Part shown: piece by piece, positions 19,417 to 28,836 of the stretch | Layout: each line of letters begins with the position of its first letter | Numbering within the stretch: position 1 is the first letter of the stretch | Source of the DNA: Bacteroidota bacterium | GTDB lineage: Bacteria; Bacteroidota; Bacteroidia; NS11-12g; UBA9320 | DNA: 64,000 bases | Direction of reading: 5' to 3' | Assembly (NCBI GenBank): GCA_013359235.1 | Contig: JABWCE010000015.1 | Span: 1 to 64,000, forward strand | Translations under genes and position numbers: made by a program | Notes under the pieces: model-generated | The model's database searches: none | Seen by the model: the letters and a program-made list of their open reading frames with translations, nothing else | What the model was told of the DNA's origin: nothing

Positions 19417-19433
19417 ATTATTTTTTTAAAAAA
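19413..19433. repeat. 21-bp direct repeat, left copy
   Basis: GTAAATTA followed by seven T and six A, identical to 25007-25027. Both copies overlap a stop codon, here that of dxs and there that of the type B T9SS gene. The two copies bracket the two-gene T9SS block. The low complexity of the sequence weakens any inference. Confidence 0.5.
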
Positions 19434-19491
19434 TTTTGTTTATTAAAATAAATATATAATTTTGAATTGTCAAATCTTAAATAACAAGAAA

Positions 19492-19614
19492 ATGAAATCA
19501 CTAAATCAACCACAACAAAAAAAGGAGTACAACTTTACTCAGTTAATTAAAAGATTAAACCAATCTAATTTAACAGGCGTTCAGGCGTTCAGGCGTTCAG
19601 GTGTTCAAATTTAA
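19492..19614 (+). CDS. Short leader ORF, possible out-of-frame N-terminus of next gene
   Basis: ATG 19492 opens a 40-codon frame (MKSLNQPQQKKEYNFTQL...) that reads through the four 8-bp repeats as TGVQAFRRSGVQ and stops 11 bases after the GTG of the next gene. It is a polar, basic stretch with no recognised domain. Adding one repeat unit, or removing two, would join it in frame with the signal-peptide gene at 19601. It may thus be the real N-terminus in another phase, a regulatory leader peptide, or chance. Confidence 0.4.
   Translation: MKSLNQPQQKKEYNFTQLIKRLNQSNLTGVQAFRRSGVQI
19576..19607 (+). repeat. Four tandem copies of an 8-bp unit
   Basis: Units GGCGTTCA (three) and GGTGTTCA (one), head to tail. 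The unit length is not a multiple of three, so any slipped-strand change shifts the frame between the upstream ATG and the downstream gene. The GTG start of the next gene lies inside the last unit. Confidence 0.9.
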
Positions 19615-21598
19615 GTTAATTACAATTGCAATGACTGCAATTATATTAACAAATTATGCAAGGGGGCAAGATTACCGCATTTGGGATTACTCAATGTCAA
19701 ACGAAATTTCAACAAATTTTTTACAAACCAATCCATTTCCAACAGCACCAACTACACTATGTAAACTTGAAGTAGGAAAAAATTACAATTCTATGTCATA
19801 TAGAGCAATACTATACGGAGGCAATTTAGGTATATCGCAAAGTATTACAAATTTTGGGCAGTATTTAGGTAAATGGAGTTTTACAGGTGCGTGGCAAAAG
19901 AAAATTCCTAATGGACTACCCATTAATTGGTCATTTACACCTGGAATAAACTACTTAGTAAATTATCACCGTTGGGGTGATTATACAGCACATTTCGGTT
20001 TAAGAGCAATAAATACCCAAAGAAATGATGTATTTCCCGAAGGAGTTATATATACAGAAGCACCTCAAAAAGACGCTGTAATAACATGGGGATACGAAAC
20101 AGGTGCAACACCTAATAGGTTGATTTTTCAATCAATTGAGGGAGTTGACACAACTATTCCGAAAACAGAAGTTGTTGAACACGAATGGGCGACTATTTTA
20201 AGTAATGGAAATGTAGGAATAGGTATTTCAAACCCTGATGCTCAACTTACAATTAAAAACAATTTACAATCGTATAGTTTAATAAAAACTATTGATGTAT
20301 TAAATAAAGTGCCTTTAGAAGTTACATGGAATGGAGATATTAAATTAAATAAAGTGGTTAATAATGATGGAGTAACAACAAATATTTTACAAGTAATGCC
20401 AAATGGAACCTTGTCTTCTACACCTTTTTCAGGAATAGGAAGTAATATAAATTGGTCTCAAACAGGTAATTTAACAGGATACCCACCTGCAAAACTTGGT
20501 TCGTTAAATCAGCAAGATTACGAATTTATATCAAATGGAAGTACTTTTTTAACAATAAATGGAGATCAGGCTAAAAGTTCTTATGAAGGATTTTCTAATT
20601 TTACAAGAAATGTAAGTATTAGTGGAGGTAACCAATCAACAGGATTACCTGCTGGTGGTTATAAAATAAATGACCCTGAATTTTCACTAACAATTAAATC
20701 AAGCATTATTCCAAGTGTGCAGAATTATCCGGAAAAAGGTATATTAAATTGCATTGATAGTTACAATGATCCTGTTTTTCAAATAGGAAATAATGCAATT
20801 TCTATTTTTAATTCAGTACATCAAATAGGCAGTAATTACAGTCATTTTAATGGTTATGTTGACTTTAATGGAGATATTGCAGTTGAAAATTTGATGCCTT
20901 ATTCATCATCATTAAGTAATATTGGAAGTAGTACAAATAGATTTAACGAAATATGGTGTACAATTGGGAATTTAAATACTTCAGATAAAAGACTTAAGGA
21001 AAATATATTGATTTTGAAAAGTGGTTTAGAAACAGTTTCAAAGCTAAAACCATATTCATTTACATTAAAGGAAAAAAATAATAAATTACATTATGGTTTT
21101 ATTGCACAAGAATTAAAAAAAATATTCCCTAATTCTATAGTTTATGGTGAAGAAACTGATTCAAGTTATCTTGGAGTAATTTATTCCGAATTTATTCCAA
21201 TTTTAACTTTAGCTATTCAAGAACAACAGGCTATTATAGATTCATTAAAACAAAAACTTGAATTAATTTTTTCCTTAAATAAAATAAAAGATGAAAAAAA
21301 TATCAATATACAAAAAGAAATACTAAATAAACAACCTTTATTATTTCAAAATCATCCTAATCCATTTAACGGATATACATATATTGATTATTATTTACCC
21401 GAAAATTTAATCAATGTTTTTTTAAAAGTTACCGACAATAACGGAAAATTAGTAAAAGCATTTGAAATAGAAAAAACAGGTTTTGGGCAGGTAGAGATTG
21501 ATTGTAGAGAACTTGCGGCAGGTATGTATTATTATAGTTTGATTACAGATTCTAAAATAATTGATACAAAAAGTATGATGATTATTGCAAGAGATTAA
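19601..21598 (+). CDS. T9SS-exported protein with S74 intramolecular chaperone domain
   Basis: 665 residues from GTG 19601; the frame is closed by a TAA at 19571, so the start must lie in the repeat tract or at ATG 19631. MFKFKLITIAMTAIILTNYARGQ is a signal peptide. No enzyme domain is seen in residues 25-440. Residues ~455-550 match the endosialidase-type chaperone (peptidase S74): TSDKRLKENI holds the Ser461-Asp462/Arg464/Lys466 active-site pattern, followed by LHYGFIAQELKKIFP. A coiled segment and a type A-like sorting domain (NHPNPFNGYTYIDYY ... AAGMYYYSL) follow. It precedes another T9SS gene by 16 bases. Confidence 0.75.
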   Translation: MFKFKLITIAMTAIILTNYARGQDYRIWDYSMSNEISTNFLQTNPFPTAPTTLCKLEVGKNYNSMSYRAILYGGNLGISQSITNFGQYLGKWSFTGAWQKKIPNGLPINWSFTPGINYLVNYHRWGDYTAHFGLRAINTQRNDVFPEGVIYTEAPQKDAVITWGYETGATPNRLIFQSIEGVDTTIPKTEVVEHEWATILSNGNVGIGISNPDAQLTIKNNLQSYSLIKTIDVLNKVPLEVTWNGDIKLNKVVNNDGVTTNILQVMPNGTLSSTPFSGIGSNINWSQTGNLTGYPPAKLGSLNQQDYEFISNGSTFLTINGDQAKSSYEGFSNFTRNVSISGGNQSTGLPAGGYKINDPEFSLTIKSSIIPSVQNYPEKGILNCIDSYNDPVFQIGNNAISIFNSVHQIGSNYSHFNGYVDFNGDIAVENLMPYSSSLSNIGSSTNRFNEIWCTIGNLNTSDKRLKENILILKSGLETVSKLKPYSFTLKEKNNKLHYGFIAQELKKIFPNSIVYGEETDSSYLGVIYSEFIPILTLAIQEQQAIIDSLKQKLELIFSLNKIKDEKNINIQKEILNKQPLLFQNHPNPFNGYTYIDYYLPENLINVFLKVTDNNGKLVKAFEIEKTGFGQVEIDCRELAAGMYYYSLITDSKIIDTKSMMIIARD

Positions 21599-21614
21599 TT
21601 ATCTTAACAAACCA

Positions 21615-24600
21615 ATGCTTAAAAATTTATTAATTTTAATTTTATCAATTTTGGGGATGGTTATTCATAGCCATTCCCAAAATTATCAATGGATAAAACA
21701 GATTGGTGATAAACAATTTGAGACTGGTTCAAAATGTAAAATATTGTCTGATGGTCGTGCAATCATAAGTTGGAACTTTATAGATTCTACTAGTATTGAT
21801 TCTTTTAAAATTAAATTAAAAAATTCATACTCACCAACTTTGATTGCTTTTTTAAATAAATACGGAAAATCAAAGTGGATATGGACACCTGATAGTGCAT
21901 TTAGTATGAATGTTTCAACAATACGATTTTCTGAAAGTTTAAATAAAATATACATATGTGGAAAATTTGCAAAAAGTGCTACAATTAATAATATATTATA
22001 TAAGGGGAAAATGAATGGATTTATTCTTCGATTAGATACCAATGGCATATTTGAAAAGATATATACTTTATCGAATCCGAATTTGTTTTACTTTGAAACA
22101 ATGGAAATTAGCAATAAAAATGAAATTATTTTGGGTATAAATTTACCAGATTTTCAATCAAATATTTCTATTCCTGAGGTAGGATTTTCTGCATCAAAAC
22201 CTTGTTATTTTATTTTAAAGTTAGATAAAGATTTAAAGCCAATTATTGTTTCTGATCCTGTATATGGTATTCGATTTGGAAAAATGGCTATGAATATCTT
22301 TAAAAATAATTCTATTGTATGTTCTTACACTTTTAAGGATTCGCTTATAATAAATGGAAAATCATATTTCAATGGGAGAGGTAAAAATTCAATATATCTA
22401 AGTTATTTTGATAGCACTTTGAGATTTATAAAAAATAAATTACTTTTTACATCACTTGAAAAATATGCAAGTATATATTCTATTAAATCATTTAGCGAAG
22501 GAAATATAGTTGTAGGAGGTCGTTATGAAGATTCAATAAGTATAATCCCCAAAAGATTTTATTCAAATGATGTTCCGCTTTTTGCATGTTTTGATTCAAA
22601 TTTAAATTTAAAATGGTATAAAAGCCCTGAAATAAAAACAAATGAAAAAGTAAGTGCAGAAGTTTTAGATATGGATATTATTGGTGATTATATTTATGTT
22701 GGAGGCGCATTCGGTGGAAATACAAAATATCGTGAATTTATATTACCAGAAAAAGAAGGGTTTTTATGGTTTTTTAAAACTGATAAATTGGGAAATATAC
22801 TTTGGATGAATAAAATAGGTAAAAATGGTTATAATCAGCCGCTATCTGGAATAAGTTCAAATATACAAAGTGAGATATTATTGTCTGGTATGTTTATTGA
22901 TACAGCCCACCTAAATAATCAAACATATATAACTTCAAAGGGGAAAGCAGATGTATTATTGATGAAGATAAAAGATATAGATATATTAAGAGGTTATGTA
23001 AAACATGGACCATATTGTGCTGGTGATACGATAAAAGTACCATATAGCAAAAACGGCAGATTTGATAAAGGGAATGAGTTCATAGCCGAGTTGAGTGATG
23101 AAGAGGGAAATTTTACCGGAAAACAAAGAGAATTGGGTAGAATAAAGAGTGATACTGACGGTGTTATAAAAGGGATATTGCCTATATTTGATGTAGTGAG
23201 CAGCCCACATTACAGGATAAGAATAATAAGTACAAGTCCTGTAGTACAGAGCTATTACAAATATGATACATTGCGTTTGCTTATATACAGCAAAGATACA
23301 GCTTATGCAGGCAAAGACACGACAATATGTATGGGTCACACAATAAAACTAAAAACAACAGGAGGTAGCCAATGGCAATGGAGTCCTGGAAAACTCACAA
23401 GCGACAGTACATCAAAAAACCCGGTAGCATTTCCAAACAAAACAACACAATACAGAATAATAATAAGCGACAGCAGCGGATGTGGCAAAACCGATACTGC
23501 ATACAAAACAATAAACGTAAGGCCGCCATTAAAGATAGAAGGATTGCCAAAGGATACTGCTGCTTGCAATCATAATAGAGTATTGCTAAAACTAAGGGCA
23601 AACGGAGGCAATGGCAAAGATTATGAATATAAATGGATTGATACTTTAAATCAAACTATTGGAAACACAGATACACAAAGTGTAATTATTAGCGAACAAA
23701 GAATAATAAAAGCTATACTGAGCGATGGATGTACAGTAAAAAATGATACACATATTGTTCGTTTTAAATTACCTGATATAAGTTTTTCACAGCTTTTGCA
23801 AGATACTTTGGTATGTTCAAATACAGAGTTTTTATTAAAACTAAGAGCAAGTAATGGAAATAATAAAGACTATACATATCAATGGTTTTCAGATTTTAAA
23901 CAAATATCAGTTACAGATACTTTGCGTTATAAGATAACAATGGCAGAAACTCTCAAAGCAGTATTAACAAACAAATGCAATGACAAACGCGATACGTCGT
24001 TTATTAAGATAATTATACCACCCGCAATAACAGCCAATATTGAAAAACCCGAATGTTTTGATAGCATTACAACATTGAGAATTAAAGCTAATGGAGGTTA
24101 TAAAAATATTTTAAGCCATGTATGGTACAGAAAAGGCAAAGCAGTAACATTAGGCAAACAGTACAACATAAACTCAATATACGGAAAAGAACTTATAAAA
24201 GCAGTAACAAGTGATTATTGCAAAACAAATAAAACAGATAGCATTTATTTATATCCACAGCCCCAAGCCAAACTAATCTCCAGCAGTGATACATCATGCC
24301 AAAGAGAAGAAATAAAATTGAACAACAAATCAAAAACATTTACCAAATGCAATTCAAAAATACTATGGCAAACCGATAGTATAAAATTAATTAATGCCGA
24401 CACAATTATAAGTTTTAAAGAAAATGGCATTTACAAAGTAATACTTAAAATAACAGACAGCCTTTTATGCCAATCAACAGATACTGTAAAATTAACCATA
24501 ATACAAACTCCTGATGCCACATTTACAGTTGCACCATCCAATCCAACAGTTGATAATGGCAGTATAGAATTAATACCCAAACAAAAAGACAATAAAGAAT

Positions 24601-25010
24601 ACAATTGGCAAATAAGCGATGATTTAAAAATACGCCACAGATATTGGAGTGTAGTAAGGTTACCGGTAAAAGATACAACTACTTTTAGTGCAACATTAAC
24701 AGTAAAAAACTTCTTTGGTTGTGCAGATACATTTAGTACCATGATAAGAATAACAGAATCAGAAGCATTTTATATACCCAATGCTGTGAGCAATAATAAT
24801 GACGGGTTGAATGATGAATTTGCACCTTACGGTTGGATAATAGAAAGTTATAAGATGCTTATTGTATCGCGAACAAACCAAGTAGTTTACAAAGGCACAA
24901 ATCCATGGAAACCCACAGTAGAAGATGGAGTATATGCCTACTATATGAAAGTGAAATTTAAAAACGGCACCGAAAAAGAATACAAGGGTAATGTGCATGT
25001 GTTCAAGTAA
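21615..25010 (+). CDS. Large T9SS type B (gliding-motility C-terminal) surface protein
   Basis: ATG 21615 gives 1,131 residues with signal peptide MLKNLLILILSILGMVIHSHSQ; an upstream in-frame TTG overlaps the previous gene and is rejected. The first ~430 residues show repeated propeller-like strands (YIYVGGAFGGN, GFLWFFKTDKLGNILWMNKI). From ~470 on there are Ig/PKD-like modules with Cys-rich cores (GKDTTICMGHTIKLKTTGG, DTAACNHNRVLLKLRANGG, DTLVCSNTEFLLKLRASNG). The end is a type B sorting domain: FYIPNAVSNNNDGLNDEF and a terminal KGNVHVFK. A surface role such as adhesion or motility is inferred. Probably co-transcribed with the S74 gene. Confidence 0.85.
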   Translation: MLKNLLILILSILGMVIHSHSQNYQWIKQIGDKQFETGSKCKILSDGRAIISWNFIDSTSIDSFKIKLKNSYSPTLIAFLNKYGKSKWIWTPDSAFSMNVSTIRFSESLNKIYICGKFAKSATINNILYKGKMNGFILRLDTNGIFEKIYTLSNPNLFYFETMEISNKNEIILGINLPDFQSNISIPEVGFSASKPCYFILKLDKDLKPIIVSDPVYGIRFGKMAMNIFKNNSIVCSYTFKDSLIINGKSYFNGRGKNSIYLSYFDSTLRFIKNKLLFTSLEKYASIYSIKSFSEGNIVVGGRYEDSISIIPKRFYSNDVPLFACFDSNLNLKWYKSPEIKTNEKVSAEVLDMDIIGDYIYVGGAFGGNTKYREFILPEKEGFLWFFKTDKLGNILWMNKIGKNGYNQPLSGISSNIQSEILLSGMFIDTAHLNNQTYITSKGKADVLLMKIKDIDILRGYVKHGPYCAGDTIKVPYSKNGRFDKGNEFIAELSDEEGNFTGKQRELGRIKSDTDGVIKGILPIFDVVSSPHYRIRIISTSPVVQSYYKYDTLRLLIYSKDTAYAGKDTTICMGHTIKLKTTGGSQWQWSPGKLTSDSTSKNPVAFPNKTTQYRIIISDSSGCGKTDTAYKTINVRPPLKIEGLPKDTAACNHNRVLLKLRANGGNGKDYEYKWIDTLNQTIGNTDTQSVIISEQRIIKAILSDGCTVKNDTHIVRFKLPDISFSQLLQDTLVCSNTEFLLKLRASNGNNKDYTYQWFSDFKQISVTDTLRYKITMAETLKAVLTNKCNDKRDTSFIKIIIPPAITANIEKPECFDSITTLRIKANGGYKNILSHVWYRKGKAVTLGKQYNINSIYGKELIKAVTSDYCKTNKTDSIYLYPQPQAKLISSSDTSCQREEIKLNNKSKTFTKCNSKILWQTDSIKLINADTIISFKENGIYKVILKITDSLLCQSTDTVKLTIIQTPDATFTVAPSNPTVDNGSIELIPKQKDNKEYNWQISDDLKIRHRYWSVVRLPVKDTTTFSATLTVKNFFGCADTFSTMIRITESEAFYIPNAVSNNNDGLNDEFAPYGWIIESYKMLIVSRTNQVVYKGTNPWKPTVEDGVYAYYMKVKFKNGTEKEYKGNVHVFK

Positions 25011-25027
25011 ATTATTTTTTTAAAAAA
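25007..25027. repeat. 21-bp direct repeat, right copy
   Basis: Identical to 19413-19433, again spanning a stop codon. Homopolymer-rich, so coincidence is possible. Confidence 0.5.
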
Positions 25028-25126
25028 AATTATAAAATAAAATTGAACATTACAAAGTAAAAGAAAGGTTATAATAAATGTTCATTTTATAAACTTAGCT
25101 TCGTTTTAATTCAAAATAAAACTATC

Positions 25127-25134
25127 TACCTTTG
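25127..25134 (+). promoter_or_regulatory. Bacteroidota-type -7 element of uvrA
   Basis: TACCTTTG matches the phylum consensus TAnnTTTG exactly. It lies 19 bases before the GTG of uvrA, so the leader would be about 13 nt. No clear -33 TTTG is seen. Confidence 0.6.
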
Positions 25135-25153
25135 CAACTTGTTTTAATAAAAG

Positions 25154-28042
25154 GTGACTCAGGAAAAGGCTGTTCAAGCAGACAAAGCTTCAAAAACCAA
25201 AGAAAAAAAAATACCGCCAGATACCGATTTATACATAGAAGTAATTGGAGCAAGGGAACATAATCTTAAAAATATTGATTTAAAATTTCCTCGAAACAAA
25301 CTTATAGTTTTTACAGGACTGAGCGGAAGCGGCAAATCATCATTAGCTTTTGATACAATATATGCCGAAGGGCAAAGGCGGTATATGGAGAGTTTTTCGG
25401 CTTATGCACGCCATTTTATTGGCGAAATGAAACGCCCCGAAGTAGATAAAATTGAAGGTTTAAGCCCTGTAATTAGCATTGAGCAAAAATCAGTAAACAA
25501 AAACCCCAGAAGTACAGTAGGTACAATTACCGAAATAAATGATTTTCTCAGATTATTGTATGCCCGAGTTGGTGAAGCTTATTCGTTTCTATCAGGCGAA
25601 AAGATGGTAAAATACACCGAAGAGCAAATAATTGAAACAATAATTCAAAAATTTGAGAAAAAGAAAATTGTAATACTTGCACCTGTTATTAAAGCACGTA
25701 AAGGGCATTACCGTGAACTTTTTCAACATGTTGTAAAAACAGGTTTTACCAAAGTGCGTATTGATGGCGAAATAACCGAAATAAAAAGCGGTATGCAGCT
25801 TGACAGATATAAAATACACGATATTGAAGTTGTAATAGACCGCATTGAGCCGGAAATGGGAAACAAACACCGTATTGCCGAATCGGTAAAAACAGCTCTT
25901 AAAACAGGCAAGGGAAATATGATGTTGCTTGCAAATGAGAATAATGAAATTTTTCATTTCAGTAAATTTATGATGGACCCGGTTTCTGGATTGAGCTATG
26001 ACGAACCACAGCCAAATACTTTTTCGTTCAATTCGCCTTATGGTGCTTGCCAACGTTGCGATGGGCTTGGTTTTATAAGCGATATTGATATTGACACGAT
26101 TATTCCCGATAAAACAAAAAGTATTATTAGCGGTGCAATATTACCCCTTGGCGAAATGCGTGATAACTGGACTTTCAGTCAATTGAAGGCACTTGCAAAA
26201 AAATACAAGTTCAGTTTATCAGAACCAATAAGTTTGCTAAGCGAAAAGGTGATTGATATAATTTTAAATGGAAGCGACGAAAAATTTGATGTTGAATACA
26301 TTTTCAGCAGTGGTCAAAAGCAGATATTTCAAACTACTTTTAAAGGAATTACAAATATGCTGATGAATGCCTTTGGCGAAAAAGGCAACGAAAACATGAC
26401 AGAGTGGGCAGAAGAGTATATGACAATAAAAGTTTGCCCCGATTGCAATGGCAACAGGCTAAAACCCGAATCATTACATTACAAAATATACGATAAAAAT
26501 ATATCGCAGCTAAGCCGCATGAATATTGAAGAACTTTACAAATGGATAACAAAACTTGAAAAAAATCTGAGTGAAAGGCAAAACCTTATTGCCGCCGAAA
26601 TAATAAAAGAAATTTCGGTTAGATTAAATTTTTTATTATCTGTAGGATTAGGTTATCTCAATCTTGACAATCCGGCTCGTACATTAAGTGGTGGCGAAGC
26701 CCAGCGAATAAGACTTGCAACACAAATTGGTTCAAAACTTGAAGAAGTACTTTACATTTTAGACGAACCAAGCATCGGTCTTCACCCACGCGATAACGAA
26801 AAACTTATTGATTCATTAAAATCGCTAAGAGATATTGGAAACACTGTAATAGTAGTAGAGCATGACAAAGACATGATGAAACAAAGCGATTTTGTTGTAG
26901 ATATAGGTCCATACGCCGGAAAATCAGGCGGTAAAATAATTTTTGCCGGAAATACAAGTGAATTTATAAAAACCGATACTTTGACATCAGGATACATAAA
27001 CGGACACTTGAGAATAGAAATACCTGAAAAAAGAAGAAAAGGTAATGGAAAATTTTTAGAAATAAATGGCTGTACTGGAAACAATTTAAAAAATGTAGAT
27101 TTAAAACTGCCACTTGGTATGTTTGTTTGCGTAACAGGAGTTTCGGGTAGCGGCAAATCAACATTAATAAATGAAACATTACATCCTGTATTAAGCCAAT
27201 ATTTGTACAAATCACATAAAAAACCTCTTAAATACAAGAAAATTTCGGGAGTAGAAAATATTGACAAGGTTATAAAAATAGACCAATCGCCCATTGGTCG
27301 TACACCGCGAAGCAACCCCTCTACTTATGTAGGTTTTTTTACCGAAATAAGAAACTTGTTTGCTCAGCTTCCCGAAGCAAAAATAAGAGGATACAAAGCC
27401 GGGCGATTTTCTTTTAATGTAAAAGGTGGCAGATGCGAAGTGTGTCAGGGAGGTGGTATGAGAGTTATAGAAATGAATTTTTTGCCCGATGTAGAAATCC
27501 CTTGCGAAAACTGTATGGGTAAACGCTACAACCGCGAAACCCTTGAAGTGCGTTACAAAGGAAAATCAATTAGCGATGTACTGGATATGACAGTTGATGA
27601 AGCTGTAGATTTTTTTGAAAATATACCAGCCGTAAATAGAAAAATAATAGCATTGAGTGAAGCAGGATTAGGATATATCACCCTTGGGCAAAGCAGTACC
27701 ACAATTAGCGGTGGCGAAGCTCAAAGAGTGAAAATAGCTACTGAGCTTGCAAAAGTTGGTACAGGAAATACACTCTATATTTTAGATGAACCAACTACCG
27801 GATTGCATTTTGAAGATATAAAGAAACTTTTAAAACTACTTCATCGCTTTGTTGACAATGGAAATACAGTTTTGGTAATAGAACACAATTTAGATGTGGT
27901 GAAAGTTGCAGATTATATATTTGACTTGGGTCCGGAAGGAGGCAAAGCAGGCGGAAACATCATAGCTCAAGGCACTCCCGAGCAAATTATAAATAATTCA
28001 TTAAGTTTAACCGGAAAATTTTTAATGCATGAGTTTAAATAA
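25154..28042 (+). CDS. uvrA: Excinuclease ABC subunit A
   Basis: 962 residues from GTG. Two ABC ATPase halves: Walker A GLSGSGKSS and GVSGSGKST, signatures TLSGGEAQRIRLATQ and TISGGEAQRVKIATE, Walker B YILDEPSIGLHPRD and YILDEPTTGLHFED. Zinc modules CQRCDGLGF...CPDCNGNRL and CEVCQGGG...CENCMGKRY are complete. UvrA scans DNA for bulky lesions and loads UvrB in nucleotide excision repair. It is about 20 residues longer than typical because of a charged N-terminal tail (EKAVQADKASKTKEKK). It appears monocistronic; uvrB and uvrC are not in the window. Confidence 0.97.
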   Translation: MTQEKAVQADKASKTKEKKIPPDTDLYIEVIGAREHNLKNIDLKFPRNKLIVFTGLSGSGKSSLAFDTIYAEGQRRYMESFSAYARHFIGEMKRPEVDKIEGLSPVISIEQKSVNKNPRSTVGTITEINDFLRLLYARVGEAYSFLSGEKMVKYTEEQIIETIIQKFEKKKIVILAPVIKARKGHYRELFQHVVKTGFTKVRIDGEITEIKSGMQLDRYKIHDIEVVIDRIEPEMGNKHRIAESVKTALKTGKGNMMLLANENNEIFHFSKFMMDPVSGLSYDEPQPNTFSFNSPYGACQRCDGLGFISDIDIDTIIPDKTKSIISGAILPLGEMRDNWTFSQLKALAKKYKFSLSEPISLLSEKVIDIILNGSDEKFDVEYIFSSGQKQIFQTTFKGITNMLMNAFGEKGNENMTEWAEEYMTIKVCPDCNGNRLKPESLHYKIYDKNISQLSRMNIEELYKWITKLEKNLSERQNLIAAEIIKEISVRLNFLLSVGLGYLNLDNPARTLSGGEAQRIRLATQIGSKLEEVLYILDEPSIGLHPRDNEKLIDSLKSLRDIGNTVIVVEHDKDMMKQSDFVVDIGPYAGKSGGKIIFAGNTSEFIKTDTLTSGYINGHLRIEIPEKRRKGNGKFLEINGCTGNNLKNVDLKLPLGMFVCVTGVSGSGKSTLINETLHPVLSQYLYKSHKKPLKYKKISGVENIDKVIKIDQSPIGRTPRSNPSTYVGFFTEIRNLFAQLPEAKIRGYKAGRFSFNVKGGRCEVCQGGGMRVIEMNFLPDVEIPCENCMGKRYNRETLEVRYKGKSISDVLDMTVDEAVDFFENIPAVNRKIIALSEAGLGYITLGQSSTTISGGEAQRVKIATELAKVGTGNTLYILDEPTTGLHFEDIKKLLKLLHRFVDNGNTVLVIEHNLDVVKVADYIFDLGPEGGKAGGNIIAQGTPEQIINNSLSLTGKFLMHEFK

Positions 28043-28081
28043 AAATTAATAAATTTACATGAGTTCGATTTAAAACCCAAT

Positions 28082-28102
28082 TTTTGCTTCAAAGGAGCAA
28101 AA
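28082..28102. other. Short intergenic hairpin
   Basis: TTTTGCTTC-AAA-GGAGCAAAA forms a 9-bp stem (one G-T pair) with an AAA loop, 40 bases after the uvrA stop. It lacks a run of T after it, so it is a weak terminator candidate; it may be an interspersed intergenic repeat. Confidence 0.4.
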
Positions 28103-28218
28103 TATTAATAGAATGATTAAAAAATTAAATATAAGAAACTCCGAAGGAACGACATAAATACATACTACATATTGTTTTTTAATATGAAAAATATCTTAAT
28201 ATTTGAAAAAAATTTAAT

Positions 28219-28755
28219 ATGAAAATATCTAAAATATTATGGGTTGCAGTTTCAATAGGTGTAATGTATTTTTATTCATGCAAAGACAAAGAAAATTTGT
28301 CAAAACCCGATAATACCACAAAAACAAACACAGAATATCTTACAGATTCAAATTGGTTGCTGGTAAGTGCAAAATTTGACCCTCCACTTGTAATTAATTT
28401 AGGGACCGTTATAGATACTTTTTACAATCTATTTGAAATTCCGATGTACGAAGACTGTCAACGCGATAATAGGGTAAAATTCAATAATAATTTTACGATG
28501 ACAATAGATAATGGGGCAAAACGCTGTGGAGCAGAACCTCAAACAGCCAATGATGGAATTTGGCAATTTAAAAACAATGAAAAAACAATTCAAATTTCAA
28601 ATTCTGAATATTTTAATATGCTTGGACAAGATACTGTATATTTTAATAATGTAGCTTTGAATGATACAGTTATGACCGGAAATACCGAATACGAATACAA
28701 CAATCCACTTTTGGGCACAGTTAAAAGCAATATCACTTTTAAATTCAAAAAGTAA
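28219..28755 (+). CDS. Lipoprotein with lipocalin-like domain
   Basis: 178 residues. The N-terminus ends in a lipobox (MYFYSC, Cys21), so it should be lipid-anchored. The pattern DSNWLLVSAKFDPP ... GIWQFKNNEKTIQISN ... FKFKK is that of small lipocalin-like lipoproteins common in this phylum, which bind unknown ligands. Two internal Cys (EDCQRD and KRCGAE) could form a disulfide. Function not recognised. It sits alone between uvrA and ppsA. Confidence 0.7.
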   Translation: MKISKILWVAVSIGVMYFYSCKDKENLSKPDNTTKTNTEYLTDSNWLLVSAKFDPPLVINLGTVIDTFYNLFEIPMYEDCQRDNRVKFNNNFTMTIDNGAKRCGAEPQTANDGIWQFKNNEKTIQISNSEYFNMLGQDTVYFNNVALNDTVMTGNTEYEYNNPLLGTVKSNITFKFKK

Positions 28756-28836
28756 TTTTTATCAATGATTTATTAACAATACTATTATTTTTAAAACAAT
28801 CTTTTTTCTTTGTTTTTTGAAAAAAGAAATAGAATT

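Noticed and set aside
26782-27315. 177-codon ORF antisense to uvrA
   Set aside because: Lies fully within uvrA on the other strand and shows no domain.
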